DNA from: Kiritimatiellales bacterium
GTDB taxonomy: Bacteria > Verrucomicrobiota > Kiritimatiellia > Kiritimatiellales > Pontiellaceae
Reading direction: 5' to 3'
DNA: 45,703 bases
Assembly: GCA_003246265.1 (NCBI GenBank)
Contig: QKAU01000033.1
Span: 1-45,703 of the forward strand
Shown one piece after another: positions 24,823 to 34,344 of the stretch. Under the pieces are notes generated by a model that saw nothing but the letters and a program-made list of their open reading frames with translations, searched no databases and was not told where the DNA came from. The translations under genes were made by a program, and so were the position numbers. How positions within the stretch are numbered: the first letter of the stretch is position 1; each line of letters begins with the position of its first letter.

Positions 24823-25814
24823 AGGTGGCAGTGATCGGCGATGGCGGCTGGGGTACGGCCTTGGCGATGGTGCTCGACCGCAACGGGCATGAAACCACCG
24901 TGTGGGGACCGTTCCCGGACTATCTCGGGGAGATTTGCCGGTCGGGGGAAAACACGAACTACCTTCCCGGCGTTCCGCTTCCGTCCTCCATCCGCTGGAC
25001 GGCGGACCACCGGGAAGCCGTCGAAGGTGCCGGGCTTGTGGTGCTGGTGGTTCCGTCGCGCTTCTATAAGCCGGTACTCGAAGCCTTCAGGCCGCATATC
25101 CCGGCCGATGCCCTCGTGGTTAGCGCCACCAAAGGGCTGGATGAAAGGAGCCGCGAGCGGATGAGCACGACGGCCGAGCGGATCATCGGCCGGCCCGTGG
25201 CCGTCCTGTCCGGGCCGAGCCATGCCGAGGAGGTGGCCCGCGGCATCCCCTGCGCCGTCGCCATTGCCGATCGCGACCACGCCACGGCCGAGCAGATCCA
25301 GCAGCTGTTCGTCAACGACGCCTTCCGCGTCTACACCCTCGACGACGTGGTGGGCGTTGAATTGGGCGGCGCGCTCAAGAATGTCATCGCCATCGCGGCG
25401 GGGATCAGCGATGGCATGGGTTTTGGCGACAATACCAAGGCGGCCCTCATGACGCGCGGCATTGCGGAAATCACGCGCCTAGGGACCGCGCTGGGAGCCA
25501 AGCCGGAAACCTTCTACGGGCTCAGCGGCATCGGCGACCTGATGGTCACCTGCATGAGCCGGCACAGCCGCAACCGCGGCGTGGGCGAACGGCTCGGCAA
25601 GGGCGAGAGCCTCAAGGATATCATGGCCGGAATGAAGATGGTGGCCGAGGGCGTTTGGAACTGCCAGGCGGCGAAGGAATTGGCGGACTCGCTAGGTGTC
25701 GATGTTCCGATCACCGAACAGGTCAACGCCGTTGTCCACGAGGGGAAGGATCCCCGCCAGGCGATGCTCGATCTCATGAGCCGCGCACCCCGTCCGGAGC
25801 GCGAGGAGCCCTGA
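24819..25814 (+). CDS. gpsA: Glycerol-3-phosphate dehydrogenase [NAD(P)+]
   Basis: A 331-residue cytosolic enzyme that reduces dihydroxyacetone phosphate to sn-glycerol-3-phosphate, the backbone for PlsY. Motifs are the N-terminal GDGGWGTALA dinucleotide site, VLSGPSHAEEVARG, the catalytic lysine in ELGGALKNVIAIAAGI, FGDNTKAALMTRG and YGLSGIGDLMVTC, followed by SRNRGVGERLGKG. AAGGAG lies about 10 bases before the ATG, which overlaps the plsY stop by four bases. The plsY-gpsA pairing is a common arrangement; the AsmA-like gene in front is less usual. Confidence 0.98.
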   Translation: MKVAVIGDGGWGTALAMVLDRNGHETTVWGPFPDYLGEICRSGENTNYLPGVPLPSSIRWTADHREAVEGAGLVVLVVPSRFYKPVLEAFRPHIPADALVVSATKGLDERSRERMSTTAERIIGRPVAVLSGPSHAEEVARGIPCAVAIADRDHATAEQIQQLFVNDAFRVYTLDDVVGVELGGALKNVIAIAAGISDGMGFGDNTKAALMTRGIAEITRLGTALGAKPETFYGLSGIGDLMVTCMSRHSRNRGVGERLGKGESLKDIMAGMKMVAEGVWNCQAAKELADSLGVDVPITEQVNAVVHEGKDPRQAMLDLMSRAPRPEREEP

Positions 25815-25838
25815 TCGAGGCATTCCAGCCGCAGGCTT

Positions 25839-26078
25839 CTAGTCGGCGTCCAGGGATCCGAGGGTCGACACCAAGTTGAGCAGGTTCTGCTTGGCCTGCA
25901 TGTATTCGGTATCGCTGATCACCCCTTTTTCATGGGCCGCCTGGAGATCCAGCAGTTCCTGGCCGAAGGTGATGTTGCGGTGCATGGTCAGGTTTACGCG
26001 GTTGAACGCGGCGCCCGCGCAACCCGACAGGATGGCCGCCGAAATCAGGGCCACGGCGGTATTCCGGATCTGTTTCAT
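25839..26078 (-). CDS. Small lipoprotein with SHOCT-like tail
   Basis: A 79-residue lipoprotein. The signal peptide ends in the lipobox LSGC (Cys20). The C-terminal half, ELLDLQAAHEKGVISDTEYMQAKQNLL, resembles the SHOCT oligomerisation motif (L-x-LxxxGxIsxxEFxxxKxxLL). GGGAGG about 7 bases upstream fixes the start at 26078; the longer frame overlaps the neighbouring gene. It starts 10 bases after the LOG-family gene stops, so they share a transcript, and it is convergent with gpsA. Function unknown. Confidence 0.84.
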   Translation of the reverse strand: MKQIRNTAVALISAAILSGCAGAAFNRVNLTMHRNITFGQELLDLQAAHEKGVISDTEYMQAKQNLLNLVSTLGSLDAD

Positions 26079-26088
26079 AACTTCCTCC

Positions 26089-26820
26089 CTAGTTGTTTTC
26101 GTAGAATTCGTTGATGCGTTGCCAGGCCTCGTCGGCCGTGTCGCAGAAGGTGAAAAGGTCGAGGTCCTTCTGGCTGATAAGGCCGCATTCGGCCATGTAC
26201 TCCCAGTCGACGATCCGTTTCCAGTGGTCGGTGCCGAAAAGGAGGATGGGCATCGGCTGGATCTTTCCGGTCTGGACGAGCGTGAGCGCCTCGAACAGCT
26301 CATCGAAGGTGCCGAAGCCTCCGGGGAAGATGCAGACCGCCTTGGCGCGGAGCAGGAAATGCATCTTGCGCATGCTGAAGTAGCGGAATTCAAAGTTCAG
26401 CTCGGGTGTCACGAACGGATTCGCCTCCTGCTCATGGGGCAGGACGATGTTGAGCGAGATCGACTTGCAGCCCGCCTCCGCGGCGCCGCGGTTGCCCGCT
26501 TCCATGATGCCGCCCCCTCCGCCGGTCATGATGACGTATTCGCATTCGTGGTTGGTCTGGCAGGTGGTGCTGACGATCTGGGCCAGCCTGCGGGCCTCAT
26601 CGTAGAACGGGGTAAGCGCCGCCAGGTTCTTGTTCCGGGTGGTTTCCGCCGCTTCGGGCGAGGGGATGCGCGCGCTGCCGAAAAGCACGATGGTCGACTT
26701 GACGCCCTGTTCCTGCATGGTCACCTCGGGGTGGAGGTATTCCAGCTGGAGCCGGACGGGCCGGCAGTAGGGGCTGTTGAGAAAAGGGATGTTCTCGTAG
26801 GCTTTGGGCGGGCTGATCAT
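26089..26820 (-). CDS. LOG family nucleoside-5'-monophosphate phosphoribohydrolase
   Basis: A 243-residue Rossmann-fold protein of the LOG / TIGR00730 family. Some members release cytokinins from their nucleotides, others are PpnN-like hydrolases of purine nucleotides. Visible motifs are TGGGGGIMEAGNRG (about 99-112), MRKMHF near 150 and PGGFGTFDE (166-174), the last two being the active-site set. An N-terminal extension of about 40 residues precedes the fold. It forms an operon with the small lipoprotein. Upstream is a 129-base intergenic stretch holding a degenerate ACGAAG-type repeat. Confidence 0.92.
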   Translation of the reverse strand: MISPPKAYENIPFLNSPYCRPVRLQLEYLHPEVTMQEQGVKSTIVLFGSARIPSPEAAETTRNKNLAALTPFYDEARRLAQIVSTTCQTNHECEYVIMTGGGGGIMEAGNRGAAEAGCKSISLNIVLPHEQEANPFVTPELNFEFRYFSMRKMHFLLRAKAVCIFPGGFGTFDELFEALTLVQTGKIQPMPILLFGTDHWKRIVDWEYMAECGLISQKDLDLFTFCDTADEAWQRINEFYENN

Positions 26821-26845
26821 TGGCGGTCTCCTTGATATGGAACGT

Positions 26846-26886
26846 TTTTACACCACGCAGCCAGGAAGATCACGAAGAATCACAGG
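26846..26886 (+). repeat. Degenerate CACGAAG-type intergenic repeat
   Basis: Between the LOG-family and DUF805-like genes the strand reads CACCACGCAGCCAGGAAG then ATCACGAAGAATCACAGG. This is a worn series of CACGAAG-like words spaced by 10-13 bases. Similar words make up common intergenic repeats in several environmental genomes. Only one clear block is seen here. Confidence 0.35.
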
Positions 26887-26949
26887 ATCCTGCGAATGTT
26901 TTGTGGCTGCTGGTCCAATGCTGCAACCGCACTCCCCGCATGGGCCCGT

Positions 26950-27309
26950 CTATTTGGATTCCTTCCCCGGTGCAAAGGTCAGGATCAATCCAAGCGCGAA
27001 GTTCACACCGGGCACCAAGGCCAATATCGAACTTGCGGGTGGCCATTGGAGGTCCCGGAGTCTCGGCAGGAGTATGAACGGGAAAACGAATATGAAGGCG
27101 ACGATGGCGACCAATAGATAGAAGGCCAAGAGGATTGGGTTGCCGGTTTGGACTGCATGCTCGCCCAAGGCGCCCAGGGGCAGGATGGCAAGTACGGTGA
27201 AGCCGAGGTTCCGGGCCACATATTCCAGCCTTCCGATTTGCGAAGGGAAGAAGAAGTTCCTGGCGGGCGAAGGAAGCTTCCTCATTTGTTCCAGGCGGTC
27301 CTTGGGCAT
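26950..27309 (-). CDS. DUF805-like small membrane protein
   Basis: A 119-residue protein with a polar N-terminus (MPKDRLEQMRKL) and three or four membrane helices. FFPSQIGRLEYVARN recalls the GRxxRxEYW motif and LPRLRDLQWPPASSILALVPGVNF the RLHDxGxSGWW block of DUF805 proteins, with several aromatic positions lost, so this is a diverged member. GGAGG lies 8 bases before the ATG at 27309. It follows the lemA gene by 28 bases on the same strand and probably shares its transcript. Confidence 0.7.
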   Translation of the reverse strand: MPKDRLEQMRKLPSPARNFFFPSQIGRLEYVARNLGFTVLAILPLGALGEHAVQTGNPILLAFYLLVAIVAFIFVFPFILLPRLRDLQWPPASSILALVPGVNFALGLILTFAPGKESK

Positions 27310-27337
27310 GTTGTGGCCTCCGGTTGAACGTTGACAC

Positions 27338-27922
27338 CTAGGGTCGATGTCCTGCCATGTCGACTTGCGGTGCTTCGCGGACGGCGGGATCGACATCGAA
27401 GAAGTCGTGGGCTTCGAAATGGAAAAGACCGGCGATCAGGTTGGAGGGGAAGGACTCGCACTTGTTGCGATAGTCGCGGACGTTGCCGTTGTAGAAGCGC
27501 CGCGCCGCCTGGATGCGGTCCTCGGTGTTCACCAGCTCCTGCTGGAGTTGCAGGAAGTTTCGGTCGGCCTTCAGTTCCGGATAGGATTCGGCCACGGCCA
27601 GCAGCCGCTGGACCCCGGCGACCAGCTGCTTCTCCGTGCCCGCCTGGTGGACGACGCTGCCGTGGTCGGCCGCGCATTGGTTGCGAAGCTCGACCACCCG
27701 TTCGAGCGTCTCGCGCTCGTGCTTTGCATAGCCCTTGACCGTTTCGACCAGGTTGGGGATCAGCTCGTAGCGGCGTTTCAGTTCCGTATCCACATCGGCC
27801 CACGATTCGCCAATGTGGTTCCTCAGCGCGACCAGCGTATTGTAGGTCGCAACCACGAAAACGACCGGTGGCAGGACGATCAAACCCAATAGGGCCAATG
27901 CGGCGGGGGTCATGGATGTCAT
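27338..27922 (-). CDS. lemA: LemA family protein
   Basis: A 194-residue member of the LemA family. It has an N-terminal membrane helix (about residues 8-25) and then the long helical domain facing the periplasm: YNTLVALRNHIGESWADVDTELKRRYELIPNLVETVKGY is almost diagnostic. NTEDRIQAARRFYNGNVRDYRNKCESFPSNLIAGLF is the second conserved block. The ATG at 27922 overlaps the stop of the upstream gene (ATGA), coupling the two. LemA proteins are widespread but of unclear role, often next to membrane proteins of unknown function, as here. Confidence 0.95.
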   Translation of the reverse strand: MTSMTPAALALLGLIVLPPVVFVVATYNTLVALRNHIGESWADVDTELKRRYELIPNLVETVKGYAKHERETLERVVELRNQCAADHGSVVHQAGTEKQLVAGVQRLLAVAESYPELKADRNFLQLQQELVNTEDRIQAARRFYNGNVRDYRNKCESFPSNLIAGLFHFEAHDFFDVDPAVREAPQVDMAGHRP

Positions 27923-28587
27923 CTCGCTTTCTCGAAGAGGTACTCCGGCATGAGGTTGCGGACTTCAATGAGCTGCCGCAGGCAGGGTTCGATGTCGTCG
28001 ACGCGCAGGCAGGAGGCGTAGCCGATGGCGAGGGCGTCGGATTCGACCTCGATGTTGAGGTCGGGGTTGCCCAGCAGGTATTCCATCATCCGCGCGTTGC
28101 AGAAGTCGTAGGCGAACTTCTTGTCCTTGGACCGGACGACGAACTTCCGGGAGAATTCGTGGGATTCGAAGTCGATGTCGTCGTAGCCCAGCGACTGCGC
28201 GATCTTGGAGAGGATGCCCTCCTTGGCGATGGTCAGTTCCGGAAGGTGCTTTCCGAGCGAACAGATGAAGAAGGAGAAGTGGTGGTGGTGCGTCTGGCGC
28301 CGGCCCTTGGAGTCGGTCGAATGGGTTTCGTAGTGGTAGTCGAACACGGTGACGGGGTGCCCGTGGTAGTCGCCGTCGAGGATGTTGTAGGCGTAGCGGT
28401 TCGAGCCCTGCGCCAGTTTGTCGAGGAAGCCGTAGCGTTCGGCGAGGCGGTAGTTGCGCTCGGAGGAAAAGGAAAGGCCCAGCTTTTCTGCCAGTAGGGT
28501 CATGGCGTCCCGGCGCTTCTTCCCGGCGTAGAGGCCCCATGCGATGGCGCCGACGACGCACAGCAAGACTATGATGAATCCACCCAT
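27919..28587 (-). CDS. Membrane-anchored LemA partner (DUF3137-like)
   Basis: A 222-residue protein with one N-terminal membrane helix (about residues 2-20) and a soluble domain. The domain has RYAYNILDGDYHGHPVTVFDYHYET, then SKGRRQTHHHHFSFFIC, then a C-terminal region rich in short strands. The pattern resembles DUF3137-type proteins that accompany LemA, but the match is judged from sequence style only. GGGAG about 10 bases upstream supports the ATG at 28587; a longer start at 28617 is possible. It overlaps lemA by four bases, so the two are expressed together. Confidence 0.74.
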   Translation of the reverse strand: MGGFIIVLLCVVGAIAWGLYAGKKRRDAMTLLAEKLGLSFSSERNYRLAERYGFLDKLAQGSNRYAYNILDGDYHGHPVTVFDYHYETHSTDSKGRRQTHHHHFSFFICSLGKHLPELTIAKEGILSKIAQSLGYDDIDFESHEFSRKFVVRSKDKKFAYDFCNARMMEYLLGNPDLNIEVESDALAIGYASCLRVDDIEPCLRQLIEVRNLMPEYLFEKAR

Positions 28588-28689
28588 CCCATGCTCCCGG
28601 TTTAAACTCCCCCGCATTTAAGCGGGATGCTCCGCGCTTGCCGATTACAAATTCCGGCAAAGAATCCATCGCATCTGGCTCGGGAATCT

Positions 28690-28718
28690 TTGCGCCTCGG
28701 GACGGCTTCTGCTAGAAA
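28690..28718 (+). promoter_or_regulatory. Candidate promoter of dus
   Basis: TTGCGC (28690-28695) and TAGAAA (28713-28718) are separated by exactly 17 bases and lie 16 bases before the dus ATG. The resemblance to a sigma-70 promoter is moderate; no other evidence. Confidence 0.35.
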
Positions 28719-28733
28719 TCTGGCTTTTCGACG

Positions 28734-29747
28734 ATGATGAAGCTTTCCCCCTTCAAATTTGGCTCGGTGGAAATTACATTCCCCGTCTTGCTTGCACCGA
28801 TGGCAGGCTATACCGACGCGGCGATGCGCACGCTCTGCCTGGAACACGGGACGGGGGCGGTCTATACCGAGCTGGCCAGCGCCGAAGGGCTGCGGCGCGA
28901 TGCGGGAAAAACTTTCCAGGTGCTGGAGCCAGCCGAAGGCGAGCATCCGGTTGCCGGACATATTTTCGGGGCCGATCCGCAGGCGATGGCCGAAGCGGCC
29001 CGGATGATCGAGCAGGATGGCCGCTTCGATTGGATCGACTTGAACTGCGGTTGTCCGGTCAAGAAGGTGGTATCGCGCGGGGCGGGGGCGGCGCTGCTCA
29101 AGGATTTGCCGCTGCTGGGCCGGATCGTCGAGGCGGTGAAGGCGGCGGTTTCGCTTCCGGTCTCGGTCAAGACCCGCATCGGCTTCAACGCCGAAACGGC
29201 CGGGCATCTGGAAATCGCCAAGGTGGTCGAGCAGAGCGGCGCGGACATGGTCGCCGTGCACGCTCGGCTGGCGAAGAATTTCCATGGCGGCGATCCCGAC
29301 TGGGAAACACTGGGCGAGATGAAGCGGGCCCTCAAGATACCCGTGATCGGGAACGGCGGCGTCAACACGCCCGGGGACGCCGAGCGCATGGTGGCCGTTT
29401 CCGGGGTCGATGGCGTGATGATTGGTCGCGGCGCCATCGGAAATCCGTGGATTTTCCAAGAGATCCGGACGGGATGCACCGCTCGTCGGTCGGCCGCGGA
29501 GCGGCGCGATATGATGGCGGAACATTTGCGGCGGCTGGTGGCCCTGATGGAAAAGCGGCACGCGCGGTCGGGCCGGGCGGAACGCCATTCCCCCGAGGAG
29601 GCGGCCTGCGTGCTCTTCCGCACCCATATTCCCTATTACGTGAAGGGAATGTATGATAAAAAACAGCTCCTGATGAAGCTGGCGACGCTGGTGAGCGTGG
29701 ATTCAATAATGGAGGAAGTGGAAACTCTGGTATCCAAGAACCGGTAA
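28734..29747 (+). CDS. dus: tRNA-dihydrouridine synthase (DusB-like)
   Basis: A 337-residue FMN-dependent enzyme that reduces specific uridines in the tRNA D-loop. The TIM barrel begins FPVLLAPMAGYTDAAMR. The catalytic Cys lies in NCGCPVKKV (Cys107). SVKTRIGF, AVHARLAKNFHGGDPDW and VIGNGGVNTPGDAERM follow, with GRGAIGNPWIF at the FMN phosphate end. The C-terminal helical domain includes FRTHIPYYVKGMYDKKQL. Two ATGs in tandem (28734, 28737) are both possible. It is followed by the small HTH-like gene and uvrA on the same strand. Confidence 0.95.
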   Translation: MMKLSPFKFGSVEITFPVLLAPMAGYTDAAMRTLCLEHGTGAVYTELASAEGLRRDAGKTFQVLEPAEGEHPVAGHIFGADPQAMAEAARMIEQDGRFDWIDLNCGCPVKKVVSRGAGAALLKDLPLLGRIVEAVKAAVSLPVSVKTRIGFNAETAGHLEIAKVVEQSGADMVAVHARLAKNFHGGDPDWETLGEMKRALKIPVIGNGGVNTPGDAERMVAVSGVDGVMIGRGAIGNPWIFQEIRTGCTARRSAAERRDMMAEHLRRLVALMEKRHARSGRAERHSPEEAACVLFRTHIPYYVKGMYDKKQLLMKLATLVSVDSIMEEVETLVSKNR

Positions 29748-29755
29748 ATATATAT

Positions 29756-29795
29756 TTCACGCAAAGCCGCCAAGAAGGCAAAGACGGTTTTTCTT
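29756..29795 (+). repeat. GCAAAG-phased intergenic repeat, possibly acting as weak terminator
   Basis: Just after dus the strand reads TTCACGCAAAGCCGCC then AAGAAGGCAAAGACGG and TTTTTCTTTG. GCAAAG occurs twice, 18 bases apart, a style of repeat frequent in intergenic DNA of environmental bacteria. CCG/CGG and GCC/GGC can pair and a run of five T follows, so it may also stop transcription weakly. Confidence 0.35.
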
Positions 29796-29835
29796 TGAGG
29801 TTTAAGTGAGCCTTGCGAACAGGCGAGAGGATAAT

Positions 29836-30090
29836 ATGTCAGAAGAAGTTTCAATGGATGTCGGCGTCCAGCCCTTGGATGCCATCATGACGGCGAAGGA
29901 GATCAGGAACCACGATCTGGTGGCGGCTTTGCCTCCCGGCACCCTGACGCACAAGCAGGTACAAAAGGCGCGCAAAGGGCGCCGCCTGACGGCGAACGTG
30001 CAGGAAAAGGTGCTTTCGGCGCTCAATGCCTACGCGGCGCCGGAGTCCTACAGGCGCGAAGAGCTGTTCAACTATGCCGGGAAGCGGTAG
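29836..30090 (+). CDS. Small HTH-like protein upstream of uvrA
   Basis: An 84-residue soluble protein. The core [49 protein letters not shown] reads as a chain of short helices. The KARKGRRLT-then-KVLSALN part resembles the C-terminal half of Cro/CI-type HTH domains. GAGAGG about 7 bases upstream fixes the ATG at 29836. It ends 17 bases before uvrA, so co-expression is likely. Function is not recognised; DNA binding is a guess from helix pattern and the many basic residues. Confidence 0.68.
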   Translation: MSEEVSMDVGVQPLDAIMTAKEIRNHDLVAALPPGTLTHKQVQKARKGRRLTANVQEKVLSALNAYAAPESYRREELFNYAGKR

Positions 30091-30107
30091 CACCGGAGAG
30101 GGTTTTC

Positions 30108-32924
<2,817 letters not shown>

Positions 32925-33248
32925 TCCGGCGGACGGCGTCGCACCGTTTCCGTTGCTACCACCAATTCAGTCGCGGGCATCAAGCATGGCCCTTGTCGAA
33001 CCACCGCTCCCTGCGCCATCCATTGTGTTTTCAAGAGAGATATATATGAAAAATGAATATGTATAGAAATGCTTAAGAATAAAAAATTAACCAGAATTAG
33101 GTTTACTAAGGAAGGCGGCGGGATAGTCTGGTGGCAAGCGATCAGGATCGTCGCCTGCCGGGCGCCGCGAGGTTCCGCAGGCAGGTTGCAACCTCGGGGA
33201 AGGTTTGTAACGGCGTGATGGATCGTGTTCCGCTAAATGGGGTGTGCC
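32925..33248. other. 324-base intergenic region with AT-rich island and folded leader candidate
   Basis: No supported gene here. 33025-33110 is strikingly AT-rich against the GC-rich background and holds TATATAT and TATAGA-like words, so it probably contains a promoter for the secreted-protein gene. It also holds ATGAAAAATGAATATGTATAG, a 6-codon frame after a GAGAG that may mean nothing. 33153-33196 can form two crossing stems: GCCTGC/GCAGGC (33153-33158 with 33177-33182) and CGAGGTT/AACCTCG (33168-33174 with 33190-33196). No known riboswitch class is recognised. Confidence 0.5.
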
Positions 33249-34298
33249 ATGAAATTCAAAACCTTGTCATTGCTGATCACCGCGCTTGCCGGCAGTCTCC
33301 CTGCCAGCCGCGCGGTGGATCTTTATACCGAGTACTTCGCGTCCGATTTCGATCTGGAGGGAATCTCGTTGATGTTCACCCCCGATGGATCGACGAACTT
33401 CTATTCGGCGGATGCCGTGGCCATCCACGCGCTGCCCGTGGATCCGGCGGGCCATTATGCACTGGCCCTGTCGGATGACAGCTCTCTCCAGTGGTTCTTT
33501 GCCAACGACCGCATCTTCCAGTTCTTTGGGCAGCCCTACATCGGGGTGAACATCGGAAGCAATGGCTACCTGACATTCAACGAACACGACAGGACCTTTT
33601 CCACCAGCCTCTCCAACCACTTTGCCACGGCGCGCATCTCCACGCTGTTCACGGACCTGAATCCGGCGGCCGCGGGATCGGGATATGTCCGCGCCCAGCA
33701 GCTCGAGGATCGGTTCGTGGTCACGTTCGACGAGGTTTACCGGTTCGGAACGACCAACGCCAATACCTTCCAGACCGAACTCTTCTTCGACGGCAGCATC
33801 CGCATGTCCTGGATGGACGTGCAGACCTATTCTGCGGTGGTAGGATTGTCTCCGGGGCCGATCGTGCCGATGGATGCGTATGGAATACCGGTAGGCTATC
33901 TGGAGACGGACCTGAGTTCGTTCGCCATCGACCTCGACTTCGACGATATGCCGGATGCATGGGAACACCAGTACTTCGGCAGCTACACGAACTGCACCGC
34001 CAGCGATGATTTCGATGGGGACACCTACAACAACCTCGCCGAATACATCTGCGGGACGCATCCGAAGGATCCGACGTCGTACTTTTCCCTGTCTGGTTCC
34101 TGTGGGGGGGAGGGCATCATGCAGTGGAATGCCCTGCCGGGGCGCCGCTACAAGGTGCTGAAAAGCAGCGATCTGCTGTTCGGCACCTACGTTCCGGTGC
34201 AGGAGAACATCCTCTTCCCCTGCAACAGCTATACGACCGATGTCGGATCGGCGGGCAGCGAGGGATTCTACAAGGTGGAGGTCGAACTGGTCCCGTAG
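33249..34298 (+). CDS. Secreted protein with TSP3-like calcium-loop tail
   Basis: A 349-residue exported protein with a signal peptide of about 22 residues (MKFKTLSLLITALAGSLPASRA). The middle (about 60-215) looks like a secreted beta domain, with YIGVNIGSNGYLTF, FTDLNPAAAGSGYV and FQTELFFDGSIRMSW suggesting a nidogen-like fold. Residues 228-275 carry DLDFDDMPDAWEHQYFG and DDFDGDTYNNLAEYICGTHP. This thrombospondin-3-like calcium-loop pattern is very common in secreted proteins of the PVC superphylum. The end (residues 280-349) is a small beta module with WNALPGRRYKVLKSSDL. ATG 33249 has GGGGTG upstream; ATG 33237 is an alternative. Confidence 0.82.
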   Translation: MKFKTLSLLITALAGSLPASRAVDLYTEYFASDFDLEGISLMFTPDGSTNFYSADAVAIHALPVDPAGHYALALSDDSSLQWFFANDRIFQFFGQPYIGVNIGSNGYLTFNEHDRTFSTSLSNHFATARISTLFTDLNPAAAGSGYVRAQQLEDRFVVTFDEVYRFGTTNANTFQTELFFDGSIRMSWMDVQTYSAVVGLSPGPIVPMDAYGIPVGYLETDLSSFAIDLDFDDMPDAWEHQYFGSYTNCTASDDFDGDTYNNLAEYICGTHPKDPTSYFSLSGSCGGEGIMQWNALPGRRYKVLKSSDLLFGTYVPVQENILFPCNSYTTDVGSAGSEGFYKVEVELVP

Positions 34299-34344
34299 AG
34301 GGGGTGTGCGTTCCCTGTTCCTGCACGCATCGGGTTCCAGGCGG

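Noticed and set aside
28611-28626. CCCGC/GCGGG hairpin upstream of the LemA partner gene
   Set aside because: Five-base stem in GC-rich DNA without a T-run or conserved context; too weak to call.
33025-33085. Tiny frames in the AT-rich patch (6-7 codons) as a leader peptide
   Set aside because: Short frames are expected by chance in AT-rich DNA; no amino-acid bias or attenuator is seen.
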